Assembly: GCA_963693365.1 (NCBI GenBank)
Contig: CAVNZM010000008.1
Location: 3,100,001-3,164,000, forward strand
Direction: 5' to 3'
Source: Amoebidium appalachense
Lineage: Eukaryota; Ichthyosporea
DNA: 64,000 nt
In this document: positions 23,128 to 44,165 of the stretch, one piece after another
How positions within the stretch are numbered: position 1 is the first letter of the stretch
Layout: each line of letters begins with the position of its first letter
The notes under the pieces: model-generated
Databases searched by the model: none
What the model was told of the DNA's origin: nothing
Seen by the model: only the letters and a program-made list of their open reading frames with translations
Translations under genes and position numbers: made by a program

Positions 23128-23370
23128 TCGCCCCCCTCCATATCCCGTCCTCTTCCACACACAGACGAACCGACTATGCACAACTGAGGTCACACCAAAA
23201 GACCCAAATAAGGTTTGTAATCCCCCCCCCCCCCCCCCCCCCCCCTTTCTCCTTCCCTTTTCTCCTTGGGATAGATGAGCACCAGTGGCAAATGCTGGCT
23301 TGGCTGCTGATGTTGAAGAGATCTGATAGAAAATGGAACGGGCCGAAAATTATTCTGGTTGGGTCCGTTG

Positions 23371-23440
<70 letters not shown>

Positions 23441-23482
23441 TGGTGGTGTGTGTGCGTGTGTGTGTTTGTGTGTGTGTGTTGG

Positions 23483-23548
<66 letters not shown>

Positions 23549-23933
23549 AGGATGGAAGGAAAGAAGAAAAAAAGACGAAGAAGAAGAAAAAAAGAAAGAA
23601 ATACTGGGCTAAAGTACCTTTCACGTTCCCCGTTGCTGACCCTAAACTTCACACCCGCAGCCATTAACCGCGCATTCTATGACGTCATCCCCCGAATCGG
23701 GCATCCGATACACCACCAAGCAGGTGATTGCGGGTGGAAAAGTCACGCTTGAACATGTGCACGAGAGGCGCATATCTACCGTGAATGTTTTTTACGAGAA
23801 AGACCCAGAAGAATTGGAGCGGGAACTTCCCTCATTGGATGATGTGGACGGCGCACAGTACGAAGATAGGACGGAGTCGGATGAGGAAGGGTCGGATTAC
23901 AGCGGCGACGATGAAGAGATGGAGCAGGATTGA
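21565..23933 (+). CDS. Uncharacterised four-exon gene with acidic C terminus
   Basis: Exons 21565-21796, 22511-22656, 23165-23212 and 23661-23933 join in phase (1/0/0) with consensus GT-AG sites, giving 232 residues from the first ATG; in-frame ATGs at 21598 and 21640 are alternatives. Seen: an acidic segment IPEDEGDERF, a central KFSRFALRRHLDGRVERSF region, YTTKQVIAGG and a C-terminal tail of about 35 residues rich in D and E ending MEQD. No signal peptide or membrane segment. I do not recognise the family; a nuclear or cytosolic adaptor is only a guess. Introns contain poly-C, poly-T/poly-G and GT tracts. Confidence 0.6.
22240..22820. repeat. Poly-C/(CCA)/poly-A block and poly-T/poly-G block
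   Basis: 22239-22410 runs C homopolymer, CCA units, A-rich GAAAA units; 22739-22818 runs T-rich then G homopolymer. These flank exon 2 of the uncharacterised gene. Confidence 0.85.
22975..23550. repeat. Poly-G, poly-C, poly-T-(GT)n-poly-G tracts around exon 3
   Basis: G-rich 22975-23030, poly-C 23094-23125 and 23222-23245, then T homopolymer 23371-23407, GT 23410-23478 and G homopolymer 23484-23547. Exon 3 of the uncharacterised gene (23165-23212) sits between two poly-C tracts. Confidence 0.9.
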
Positions 23934-26562
23934 AATTGCAGAAGGAATATCTATTTGGTATATCTCACTGGATAACTATATCCAAGCTATCATCTTACGA
24001 TAAGTTATAGACTGTCCAGGATTGAAATTTGTAAGGAATATATCCCGGTATATACGACAAAGGTATGGAGCAGGGTTGTTGAAGTTGTGCAGAGGTCATA
24101 TCCCACGTGTATCTAACGATGAACATATGGAGCAAAATGAGTTTGAGTTGGAGATATGCTCCATGAGTGTTAGCGGCGGGATAATTTTTGGGTGCTTTTC
24201 CTCTGAGACTTTTTGTTCGGGTCTATTATTAGCCTTTCGTCGTTACTCATTTTAGACAGCTTTTTTGTAGGTCGCGTATTCAATATAGTATTATGTGAAG
24301 CATAAGTTGAAATTACCGAATATCTGAACTAGTGGTGCCGCTTTGATGTGCAGGAGGTTTGCGAATGCGGCAGGCAACCCGGGGGGGGGGGGGATGGGGG
24401 GGGTTAAGTATGCATAATTTCCAAATATCCGATAGCAAATAATAATCCACATTCCGAACCCTTGTTGTTATGTGCTCCATGAGACTGAGACTTGTAAGCG
24501 AATTTCATGTACTCCATATATACCCCAGGGTTCCATCTGAAATACATTTAACAGATATTCGAGATATGTTCAATTTCCTTTCACATTATTGTTGTTTTCT
24601 TTTCATGAATTACTGTTAGCGACGTTATACCATAGCGATTACAATGCTCATGGTCTTTCAGTATAGCTGATATTGTCAATTTGAGTGCAATCTGTTTTTT
24701 TGATCAGAATATCGGCTGTTTATGATGCTGCGGATACGCAGTCAGTATCCATGTACAGTGATGTGTGTGCGTGGTATGACATTGTACATGTGGTACACGA
24801 TATAGTAAAATATAGTAAAGTAAATCATGAACATGAATTGGAAATGTGTGTCACGTGCGTGTGGTGGTGGTTTTATTGTGTGCCTGTGCGTGAAGAAGGG
24901 GGAGGGGGGGGGTTAAACGGTGCAACGTCACTTTGGCAACACTTTTGACGCATACAGAGAGTCCAAGTTGTGTGAAAAAAGGTTTTATAAACCAACTAAA
25001 AAAAGGAGGAATATCGCAATGTAGAAACAATAATTATTGTATGGACCAATAATTCGTGTGCGATTGCACAGATTAGCGTTTTGGCGCCCCAATTTAAACC
25101 GACTACTGAAAGTAGGAATAGAACGGGCTTTTGAGCGATACAAGCATTGCCTATTTCGAAAGAATAGCATGCCCTACAGCCATAATGTCGTAATACTATG
25201 CGCACTATGGAGTATACGCCATGAAATTTAAAAAAAAGAAATTCGAAGCCTTATCCGAAACTGATATGGCATTTATTAGTTTCGTACGGATTTTCTAGGA
25301 TGCAATCGACGGATTACGCCCCCAACTCAGCGAAAAAGACCAAGAATACATGCAATCACGGTGGCCGTTACGGTCGCCCGTGCACGGACACTACGTAGTA
25401 TACCGTATATACCGGCATATCATATGACTTGTGTGTGGGCCCCAGTTGGTGGTGGTGGTGGTAGTACAGTGGTACGTATATGTACGTGGTCACGTGCTGG
25501 CGGTGGGTTGGTGGGTGGGGGAGCTGGGGGAGGAGGGGGAGGGGAGAGGAGAGTCCGTTCGGGGACAGAGATCAGGGTGACACACATTGCTTAACGGAGA
25601 GTCGCTATGCATATGACATGATGTGTGGTGCAGTGCAGGGCTAGTACTCTCAAAATGATTTGCCTCCAGTATTTGAATGATGCAAGTACAGAGTTCTTAA
25701 TTAACGGTAATGTGCATTGTGAACAAAATGCGCATGCACTGGACACAAGCATATGCATAATGTTCAGAGTCATAACGACAACAATCGCGATAATCTTTGT
25801 TCGTCAATAAATACAGCGGATTACTTGATCGTGAGAAGACCCGTGGCCATCATCCCTTCACCTGATTTAAAAAAGCCTGAAGTAGGGGAGAGTCCAAAAA
25901 TAGAACATCACACCATGGTACGTTTATCATGGGAAAATACATGTACAGAGTCATATTTCGACATTGCAAGGTAACACGGGGTCATAACGGTTAAAAAGAC
26001 CTCGCGCTCTAGAACACGAATAACAGCAAGGAAATACACTGCATACACACGTACAGACAGAGGGTGTCTGTCGGACATACACAGAGGTAACTTCGAACTA
26101 GGTTTTTAGAATCAACTGAGGCCCAACCCCAAGCCCCGACATATCTACATGCCAGCATTGGCGGATATTAACACACTTCGCTTACTACGAATACGATATT
26201 CGTTTGCCCTGTCTGACGCCCCAATCTATATAAAATTCATTATATAAAAAAAGATATTCCATCATTTAGCATATACATATTTTGTCAGCAATACAATATG
26301 AAAAATTCGATATATAAATGATGTATATATAATATATTAAATTTTAGCATCAGTATCATCATACACGGAGACATTTTTTAGCCGAAGCCCACCAACCGTT
26401 GATGATGTTGAAAGGCCAGTGAAGAAAGACACCATTTGACCATGAAACACACGAACAAACAAAAACAAAAAGAAAAAAGAAAAGAAAAAGAAAAGAAAGA
26501 AAGAAATAGAAAAAGAAAAAGAAAAAAGAAAAGGTGGGAGGGTGGAGGCATAAAAACTTAAA
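23934..26562. other. Intergenic, microsatellite-poor and A+T-rich
   Basis: Between two convergent genes. Contains a short G-rich patch (24380-24402) and a strongly A+T-rich stretch at 26220-26340 with TATATAAA-type palindromes near the 3' end of the glycosyltransferase. A frame at 25037-25231 is possibly a decayed transposase but has no diagnostic motif. No gene is called. Confidence 0.5.
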
Positions 26563-35746
<9,184 letters not shown>

Positions 35747-36039
35747 CTGTCCGTCATTAAAAGTAGGGCGGAAAAACCTACGTAGCGAGTGAAATTCACG
35801 CCAACAGCACAGCCAGTTAGACAAGCAGCCAGTAACCACCCAAACATGTTGAACTCATTTACGGTTCACTCTGGGTATTACGGTTCACTCTGGGTATCAT
35901 CCGCACACGGTGATGGAGGCGTTACTCCGTCGAGTCTGTTCTCGGCGGCTCGTCTGATTAGAGTCTTTTGAAGGTTGCACCCTCGTTTCCCAAGCCCCCC
36001 CCCCCCCCCCCCCCCCGCCCAAAAATTTCGAGGTGGGAA

Positions 36040-36073
<34 letters not shown>

Positions 36074-36080
36074 TTTTTTT

Positions 36081-36111
<31 letters not shown>

Positions 36112-36668
36112 GGGGGGAGGGGGGGGGGGGGGAATCCGAGTCTGCAGTGTGCTTGCCATTAATTTACGGTGTCATTATTAATAAAACAGCTGCAGCATGT
36201 GAAAGTGACCTGCAATCACTTCTACACATTATTATTATGGTATTTTGACTACGTAATGATATCATAGGTATTAAAAAGGCGAATGTCGCATGCATGGATG
36301 TATACGTAGTGTGTGCTTGACGTGTATGTGGTTGCGTGTGTGCATGTTCATGTGTGTGTGCCGTGTGTGTGCATTGAATGTGACAGCATACTCTACATAC
36401 ACCGTGACATTACAGTTAAACTGTAAGTAACATTACAATCATAAACTACCACTCTGACATGCTGAACATTACTGGAAGTTAAATGTTACAACTAACACCT
36501 AACAAACTGATTCTTAAGTTACTGTATTGACTAAGTCTTGGCATCATGATGCCAAATCCCATACTAATCGAACCTACTAGACATGCCCTACGTTTGCCAC
36601 CTGACCCCAAAGCAGCTGGCAGCCACAATAACAATTAGAAAAATAAAAAACTACGTGGAGGGATTGGC
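35747..36668. other. Intergenic or upstream glycosyltransferase intron
   Basis: Contains G/C homopolymers at 35996-36015, 36039-36072 and 36091-36132 with a T run at 36074-36090. A 21-base direct duplication (TTACGGTTCACTCTGGGTAT) occurs at about 35859 and 35878. The missing first glycosyltransferase exon may lie here, but no candidate has a convincing start. Confidence 0.4.
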
Positions 36669-37613
36669 TCACTTCCACCTATTATCCGTGACACTAAAAC
36701 TGAGCAGGCGGATGCCAAAAGCGGTGACCAGAGCATACAACATGGCCTTGCACCTACAGCATTGCATGTAAGTATGACACAGATGGGGAGGGATTGCTAA
36801 AGTCAGTTGACAGACGCTACATTGTGCACTGGCTATCGTGCTCGGGTATGTGTGATAATAACTGGGGTGGAACGCTTGCGGATGGTGCGGGTGCTGGCTA
36901 GGGGGAATCACCCCAGACTGTTGGGTGCTTTGGAATTCATCCGCCGAATCGGTTGACGAACTGGTGGGATCATGCTCCTGAGGGGCAACACCTGTGTTGG
37001 TGCTTGCACGTGAAAGGCCGCTGGGCTTGGCCTTCTTTGACGGGGCAGTCTGTGAATTACTCTGTGACTTCAGCCCACGTTTCGTGTTTCGTGCTCTCTC
37101 GCTTGCTTTCTCCGTAACTGTCCTAGCAGCGGCTTCCTTAGCCCTCGCGATTTCCTCCCTCACCTCGGCGGCCACCTGACTACGCAAACGTCTTTCCTTC
37201 TCAATGTGTTCTATTTTTGACTTGATTTGTTTCAATGTTTTGGAAAGGATGGCATCCAGCCCCACACCCTCCTCGTTGCCCTCCAATGCTGCATGGTAAT
37301 GTGCAAATATGTCCTCCTCTGTTGCCGGCAACTTTTGTTCCGCAAGCGAAATAACAATACTTTCAATCAACGCGGTCTCCGCATCCGACCATCTACCCGA
37401 ACGTACCTCCTCGCCCACAGACAACACATAATACTCCAAACCATTCTGATCTGTGGTTCGTGTTTGCGTGAATCGTGCGCGCCGCCTTTGCGTTGGAACC
37501 GTGGCAGTGGCCTTGCCCCTGGTGGCTGTTGTGTTGGCCGTATGGGTGGTGTTGGACCCATCACCACTTCTCAGGGAAAGGTTCCCCCCTTCGCCGGATA
37601 AATGCAGCTGCAT
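36669..37613 (-). CDS. Putative DNA-binding protein with SANT-like segment and C-terminal CxxC pair
   Basis: 314 codons in one frame from the ATG at 37613 (MQLHLSGEGG). Order seen: low-complexity T/N/R N terminus; RSGRWSDAETALIESIV (about residues 75-91), a tryptophan-containing helix resembling the first helix of Myb/SANT-type domains; a long charged helix-prone region with a basic KRGLKSQ segment and KKAKP nuclear-signal-like motif; S/T/Q-rich linker; H/P/Y-rich linker; and CSVCQLTLAIPPH...QCCRCKAML, which resembles the LSD1-type zinc finger. Upstream DNA is GT repeat, so an earlier exon is possible (an acceptor-like site lies at 37650). No family name is assigned. Function as a transcription or chromatin factor is inference. 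Confidence 0.5.
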   Translation of the reverse strand: MQLHLSGEGGNLSLRSGDGSNTTHTANTTATRGKATATVPTQRRRARFTQTRTTDQNGLEYYVLSVGEEVRSGRWSDAETALIESIVISLAEQKLPATEEDIFAHYHAALEGNEEGVGLDAILSKTLKQIKSKIEHIEKERRLRSQVAAEVREEIARAKEAAARTVTEKASERARNTKRGLKSQSNSQTAPSKKAKPSGLSRASTNTGVAPQEHDPTSSSTDSADEFQSTQQSGVIPPSQHPHHPQAFHPSYYHTYPSTIASAQCSVCQLTLAIPPHLCHTYMQCCRCKAMLYALVTAFGIRLLSFSVTDNRWK

Positions 37614-37834
37614 GGTAGACGGGCGACCTGGACGGTTTGGCTCTGGCCGCTGTCCATGACTGCATGTGTATGTGCGTTTGTGTGTGCGTGTGAATGCGCG
37701 TGCACGTGTACACATGTGTGTTTGTGTGTGCGTGCGCACACGTGCTCTGTGGGTGCGTGCGTGCGTGGATTCGTGCACCTGTGCATCTATCCACACACGT
37801 GTATGCATGGACCATGATGCGCGGATGCATTGTG

Positions 37835-38120
37835 TGTGTGTGTGTGTGTGTGTGTTGGGGGGGGGGGGGGGGGGGGGGGAGGGGGCTGTGTGTGTGCGTG
37901 CACACGTGCATGCGTGTGTGTGTTTAAGTTTGTGTATGGTGTGCGGGTGTGCAGGTGGTGAGCAGTGGGGAAGGTGGGGGGGGAGGAGGAGGGGTTAGAC
38001 ATCATGAAACGACGGATACAGGAGGGGGAGGGGGATTGGGAGAGGGGGCTTTTCTTTCCCCTCCCGGGGGGGGGGGGGGGGGGGAGAGAGGGGGAAAGGG
38101 GGGGGGGGGGGGGGGGAATA
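37835..38120. repeat. GT, poly-G and G-rich low complexity
   Basis: GT 37829-37856 then poly-G 37857-37885, and G-rich 38068-38116 between two minus-strand genes. Confidence 0.85.
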
Positions 38121-38244
38121 AAGAGAGGGACAAGCAGAAATACCTGGATTTGGCCAAGTTAAGGTTTCGATTATAAAGTACCAAGTGTGGGCAAATAGAG
38201 GATGCAAAAGAAGAAAAGTAGCAAATGCATATCATACGGCTCAC

Positions 38245-39162
38245 CTGTTGCCACAATTCTCACACCTGCATGCCTGGGTGCATGCCCGCTTGTTCTTTGC
38301 GCATATGCAACGCTCATGCCCATCGTATGCCTGCACTTTTCCCCCGCCGTTCTTAAAACCACAAAAAAAACGTGTTCTATCCTTACTGTTTCTATTACAG
38401 CTGCAGCCCTTGGCGGGCAACCCACCGAACGTGTCAGTTGTGTTAGCGTTAGACGCCAACTCCGTCGAGTTTTCCGTGTCAACTGAGTGTGATGTCTGTG
38501 TTTGGTTGTTGTCCGAGATTTTGTTCGCATGCGACAAGCGAGGTATTACCACTGAGTAATGATCTGCTGCACCGTTAAGTGATACGGGTATGGCAATGTT
38601 GGGTTCGATGACGGTGGGTGGAGTGACCGCAACTACACCGTGATTGGCAATCGTGCTAAAAATGGTTATTGGTATGCGGAGTGCGTTGGCTAAGCCCAGC
38701 ACCATCGCGTCACCGGCTGCAGAAGCAAAATGGGCGCGCCGAGGACAGCGGAAATCATCAGCTACGTATGCGAGGGTCACCCTTGAAAGGAATCCTTGGT
38801 ATTCTGCTAGATTTCGCCGCCATTCGTTTACCATTAGTTCGCGTAGCCGTCCAATCGCCTCTATAGGCTCCATATTAGCTGTAAACCCCAATGTGTTGAG
38901 GTGTTCACGGGTAGCTACATGACCGCTTTGTAGATACTGATTGATATAATGCCACACCGAATGAAACAAACAGTTGCCGTCAGCGGGTGTTTCCATAAGC
39001 TCCATTCTCCAGGCACCCAGAATTTGAAGAAGGCGTTGTTGCTGGACCTCAGGTGGCCCGGATATGTCCCTGTGTTGCACATCACAAGGAAGAATAAGCA
39101 AAGACAAGAAGTGGGAGGGTGACGTAGGGCAGTGGTGGTGGGGTGGGTGACAGTGGGGTGGG

Positions 39163-39193
<31 letters not shown>

Positions 39194-39303
39194 AGGGGGA
39201 AGAGAGAGAAAGACAGATTATGGGGAAGGCGGAAAGGCCGAGGAGCAGAACAAGGGAAACCTTGGCGTGTGTGTGTGTGTGTGCGTGTGTGGGTGGGTCG
39301 GGG

Positions 39304-39351
<48 letters not shown>

Positions 39352-39555
39352 TTAGATTATTAACAATTCTATAAGTGAATAAGAGTGTGTGCGCTCGTGG
39401 CTGCGAGGGAGGGTGCATGCGTGCATGCATGGGTGCGTTCGTGTGTGCAGGTGTGTGAAAGGGGAGGGGTGTGTGTGTGGGGGGGGGAGGGGGTTAGGCA
39501 CTCTGAAGGGGGCCGGGCAGGTGTAAGGGAGTACTGATGAAGGAGGGGCTATGAA

Positions 39556-39587
<32 letters not shown>

Positions 39588-40405
39588 AGATGCAGATGCT
39601 TTCAAATAGGTGGAAGAGAAGCAGGGAGCTTCCAAAAAGGTAGGATGGAAGATATAGGTATACTATTAGAGAATAATGAGAATTAGGGGAGGTAAGAGGT
39701 AATGGAGGACTTGAAAAGGAGGGACGAATGGGCAGAGGCCCTCCTGAGGGGGAGAGGGGGGGGGGGGGAGGGGAACAGGACAGGCATAATAAGTGGGCCT
39801 GGGGAGGCAGGTTGTCTGACAAAAAACTGGTGTCACTTGGGTTGGAAGGAGAGATGGATTGATACGTGCAAGGAAGTAAGGAGGTGGAGCAGTTGGGAGG
39901 AAGAATTGTGGGAAGGAGGAGAGGGGGAGGGGGATGCAGAAAAGGGGGCGGGGGGGGGGGGGAGGGGGGGGGGAGGGGAAAGGGGGATGGGGGAAAGGGG
40001 AGGAGGCCCTGCAGGGAAAGGGGGGGGAGAGGCGAGAGGGAGGAGCGGGGGGGCGTTGGAGGGGAAGGGGGGGGGGGGGGGGGGGGGGGTTCGGCAGGAA
40101 GCACCTGGCAAGCTGTATGTCTGCTGCCACGGCCTCGTCAAAGAACACTAGAGTGAAGAGCAGATGATCCGGGTCCTGTGCTGCTAAAGCAAACCCTTCG
40201 GAGCTGTGCACAGACCCAATCAGCTTGCGCATCGCACGCCGGGCGTTAAGCTTGCGGCCTGCTAGGCGCACACATGTTGACACGTTGAATGAACCGGGGC
40301 TCTCGTCACTTGACCCCTCATCGTCATCGTCAGAGCCATCACTGTCGAAAGACCCAACCTCCATACCACACTCAGGCAAGGAACGGTTGCCATTATTGCC
40401 ATAAG
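38245..40405 (-). CDS. OTU-family cysteine protease with C-terminal CXC-like cysteine cluster, partial
   Basis: Two exons, 40405-40105 and 39069-38245, join in phase 2. The first needs one base from an unidentified upstream exon and the second ends at an AG|GTGAGC donor, so both ends are open; about 375 residues are seen. Exon 1 has an acidic stretch (SDGSDDDDEGSSDES) and a basic helix. Exon 2 carries the OTU domain: PADGNCLFHSV with the nucleophile Cys and, about 135 residues later, DHYSVV with the catalytic His. It ends with KGCSC...CICAKNKRACTQAC and CRCENCGN, like a tesmin/TSO1 CXC zinc cluster. Known: OTU enzymes cleave ubiquitin chains; OTU plus CXC combinations also occur in proteins linked to mobile elements. 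Which applies here is not known. Confidence 0.72.
39160..39350. repeat. Poly-G, GT and poly-G in the OTU intron
   Basis: G homopolymers 39167-39193 and 39307-39349 separated by GT at 39268-39290. A further poly-G lies at 39559-39586 and G-rich DNA at 39930-40090. The intron 39070-40104 has no other recognised exon. Confidence 0.9.
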
Positions 40406-40498
40406 CTGCAGAGTGAACACAAAGACAGGGTGAGAGAATAGCTGGTCAATGGTTGCCAGGTCTATAAAGAACCCACTCCCAACCGAATCCCCCATCCA

Positions 40499-40534
40499 AC
40501 CCCCCCCCCCCCCCCCCCCCCACACACACACACA

Positions 40535-40565
<31 letters not shown>

Positions 40566-40942
40566 CACCGCCCACACCCTCCCCACCCCCCTCTTGCTCT
40601 CGGCCCCCCCCCCCTGCCTAATTCTCCACTTCCCCCTTCTCCCTCTCCGTCCCACCCTCCCGCCCTTCCTCTTTACCGACTGCCCTCCTCTCTTTGCCCC
40701 TCTCTTTCTGTCTTTTCCGCCATCCCTCCCTCTACCCTTTCTCCCCCTCCCTCCTTCCCTCCAACCCTCCCACCCACCCATCCTTCCCTCCCTTTCTCCC
40801 TACCCTGACCTCTCCCCCTTCCCCCCCTCCCCTGTCTTTAACATACACACACAGGCACACACATACACGCCCCCCCCCCCCCCCCCCCCCCTCTCCCCCT
40901 TCTCTGTACCCACCCACCCACCCACCCACATTACACACACAA

Positions 40943-40991
<49 letters not shown>

Positions 40992-41080
40992 CAACACACA
41001 CACACACTCACTACACACACACAGGCACATACACACACAGACAAGCACACACCCACAGGCATACACCGTGACACACAGAA
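40499..41080. repeat. Poly-C, CA and C/T-rich low complexity
   Basis: Poly-C 40501-40520 leads into CA repeats, then C/T-rich DNA to 40900, CA 40936-40990 and degenerate CA units to 41075. Confidence 0.85.
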
Positions 41081-41554
41081 ACTCTCTACCCACTATCCTG
41101 TACTGCCTCTTGACTAATTGTATGCTTAAAGGGGAAGGGAGGGAAGGGGGAAAAGCGGAGGAGTGGGCTTTAAGTGGGTACACTGCACAGAATGGTCACA
41201 CAAAACATATGGAACACGTTGCCACACATACCCTATCGGGTGATAGCAACATATAAGAGGCAAGCCAAAGCAGAAAAGGCAGCATGCCATGCCAAACAGA
41301 TCATGGGAGAGGCACAAAGGTCCATAAGATTAAGTGCAAGGGAAGGCCTGAGCGGTGAAGGCATTGGTATCCACAAGATGCAAAAGGACACACCTAACGT
41401 ATTACATAAAAAACAACTTCTAAAACGGAGGAACCACCTGTAAGGCCCAGAACAGAGAGACAGGGGAGGGGAGAGAAAAAGTGGAAAAGAGGCAGGGGGT
41501 GGTGGGGAGAGAGGGGGGGAGGGGGGGGGGGGGGGGGAAGGGGGGGGAGATCAC

Positions 41555-41908
41555 CTGATGGACTCCCTCCGCTGTAGATGCATCTATCCGGCCGCCATGA
41601 CGGGTTTGATGCCACACCCAATCCCTGAGGAAGGGCTGGGGAGGGCACGTGCCAGCTTCGACAGAGTCCTCATGATCCGCTATGCAATAATCAATGTACC
41701 GTGCAACGAATGGCTGTTCCAGCTTGGCATGATCTTTAGACCAAGATTTGTTTTCCTTAATGACTTTTTTGTTCACCCCATCTGGGTTGTTTGTTGAACC
41801 CGCTGCAGCCAAAAGACAAAAGGCGAGGATAACATGAACGAGAATCCTCAGCAAAGCCCAATGGCCTTGCCCACGTCCAATGCGGACGCGAGCATGTTTG
41901 TAACCCAT
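41555..41908 (-). CDS. N-terminal exon of a putative signal-anchored protein
   Basis: 118 codons from the ATG at 41908 to a CAG|GTGATC donor at 41555. A short basic N terminus (YKHARVRIGRGQG) precedes a hydrophobic segment (LLRILVHVILAFCLLAAAG, about residues 20-38), which fits a type II signal anchor or a signal peptide. A luminal-type region with two Cys follows. Downstream exons were not found between 41554 and 40406. Because the glycosyltransferase lacks its N terminus this exon was considered for it, but the phases do not match directly and other genes intervene. Function unknown. Confidence 0.45.
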
Positions 41909-42271
41909 GCTCACACAAAATATGTACTGTCAGTTATGATCGAGCATTAAAGGGTGTTGTCTGTTTTTATTATTTTTATATGAGCCTACTGCAATATGAT
42001 AAGGATGCTAGCGCTGTGTCACACCTGTCAACTGCCAGTCCAGGCTGTGACTGCCCGTTCAAGTACGCCACCACCTGCACGTGGTTGACGTGGTCTTGCT
42101 TAGCCCGCCTTTCGAGTTTATTCCTCGAATCAGACGCCACCAACGATGAGCCACAAAAACGGGTCAGAAAACGGGTCAGGAACGATTCGAGCTGATTCGA
42201 CCCATAATAGTTCGAACCGACCCATTTATGCCCCAAATAAATTTGGCACCAAATAATTTGGCACGAACCTG

Positions 42272-42432
42272 GTGACGTAAAATGTGGCACGAATTTATTT
42301 GGCACCAGCCCGCTAGCGGAGCACATCCAGGGGTATCCCCAAGCTCCTGTCGGTGCCTGGGCGACATCCTGCCCCATTTTCACCGTTTTGCAGGCTCGTG
42401 CCAAATAAATTTCGTGCCAAATATTACGTCAC
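42272..42432. repeat. MITE-like hairpin with ~34-bp inverted arms
   Basis: Left arm 42272-42305 and right arm 42398-42432 are near-perfect reverse complements (GTGACGT...ATTTATTTGGCAC and GTGCCAAATAAAT...ACGTCAC) around a 92-base loop. Partial arm-like units (AAATAAATTTGGCACC) also precede the left arm at 42235-42265, so the structure has layered repeats. No coding capacity. Confidence 0.75.
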
Positions 42433-42844
42433 ACCCTAGGAGCTTGGGAATTGAGGGTAGCACCTTTGAAGCCTTTTGAACCTTTTTCGCCCGATGACGA
42501 GTCGACGACTTTGAGTTTACAAGCTTGTTGCGTAAAGGATTGTCCAATAAAAGCATCTTAACTGCTCTATTCCACATACCTCAGTGATAAAATATTCGAA
42601 TAGATGCTTTGCGTAAATAAACAACCAATCAAGCCGATGTAAGCAATCTGGTACTGGTAAACAAATCCCTGTAAAAAGCCCAGTTACAATACATAGTCAC
42701 ACCTGCCGTCATGTTAGACATGCATGGATCAGAGTTGAGCAACGGTGGCACCGTCACACCGGTACCGTATTTACAGTGTTCACCGTGTGCCAAGTCTCCC
42801 TCCGCCCGTCGCCTTAGAATTCTTTCGCTTTCGCTTTCTCCAAG

Positions 42845-43490
<646 letters not shown>

Positions 43491-43647
43491 TGTGTGTGTG
43501 TGTGTGTGTGCGTGTGTGCGTGTGTGTGCGTGTGTGTGTGTGGCGAGTGTGTGTGTGTGTATTGTGTGTGGTCCAGTCGGCAAGAATGAACTTGGGCGAC
43601 TTCGAGATGTTGTTTTGGTCAGTGACCGTACATGCTACTCTTTTCTT

Positions 43648-43696
<49 letters not shown>

Positions 43697-43709
43697 AGGA
43701 ACGGGGGTT

Positions 43710-44165
43710 GTAGGTAGTCCCTGGGATTTTCTGGTGCGGGTTTCCTTGTGGTTGGGTTCTTTTTTGATTCCTTTTCCCCGCGGTCGTGTTTTCTTTTGAT
43801 TCCTGTTCCCCTTGTGTTGCTAAAGTAGTAGTCGCTATATGTGATTCCTTTTCCAGCCGGCAGGGTGTTGTGTTTTCTTTTTTTTTTTTACCTTTTCCCT
43901 TGTGTTGTGTTTCCTTTGATTCCTCTTCCCACGGCCCGTCAAAGTCTCTTTTGACTCCCTTTTCCAGTGTGTCGTGTTTCTTTTTATTCCTTTGCTGCTT
44001 TCAAAGTTTTTCCTCTCCGCGTGTTTGTGTTTTCCTTTGTTTCCTTGCTTCACTAGTGTTTGGGCTGGAGGTTTTAGTACGCACATGAACATAGGTGGAG
44101 GATCGGTAATTGGTTTTTCTTCTTCTCCCTCTTCCTCCTTTTCTTTTCTTTTCTTCAAGGCTTTT
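43710..44165 (+). repeat. Dispersed repeat family 2, copy B
   Basis: Begins after T-then-G homopolymers (43645-43695). Matches copy A at 33425-33835 in the order of TTTCTGGTGCGGGTTTCCTTGTG, TTGATTCC-type T-rich repeats, GTGTTTGGGCTGGAGGTTT and a T/C tail. Internal TTTTGATTCCTTTTCC-like units repeat about six times. Confidence 0.7.

Noticed and set aside
25037-25231. Possible transposase remnant (LLKVGIERAFERYKH)
   Set aside because: No catalytic triad, no terminal repeats and no extension of the frame; evidence too thin to annotate.
41174-41443. Plus-strand frame ending in basic residues (KKQLLKRRNHL)
   Set aside because: No splice partners or family, and it lies between minus-strand gene pieces in low-complexity surroundings.
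41555-41908. Signal-anchor exon as the missing N terminus of the glycosyltransferase
   Set aside because: Its donor is phase 0 while the first known glycosyltransferase exon needs phase 1, and two other same-strand genes lie between.
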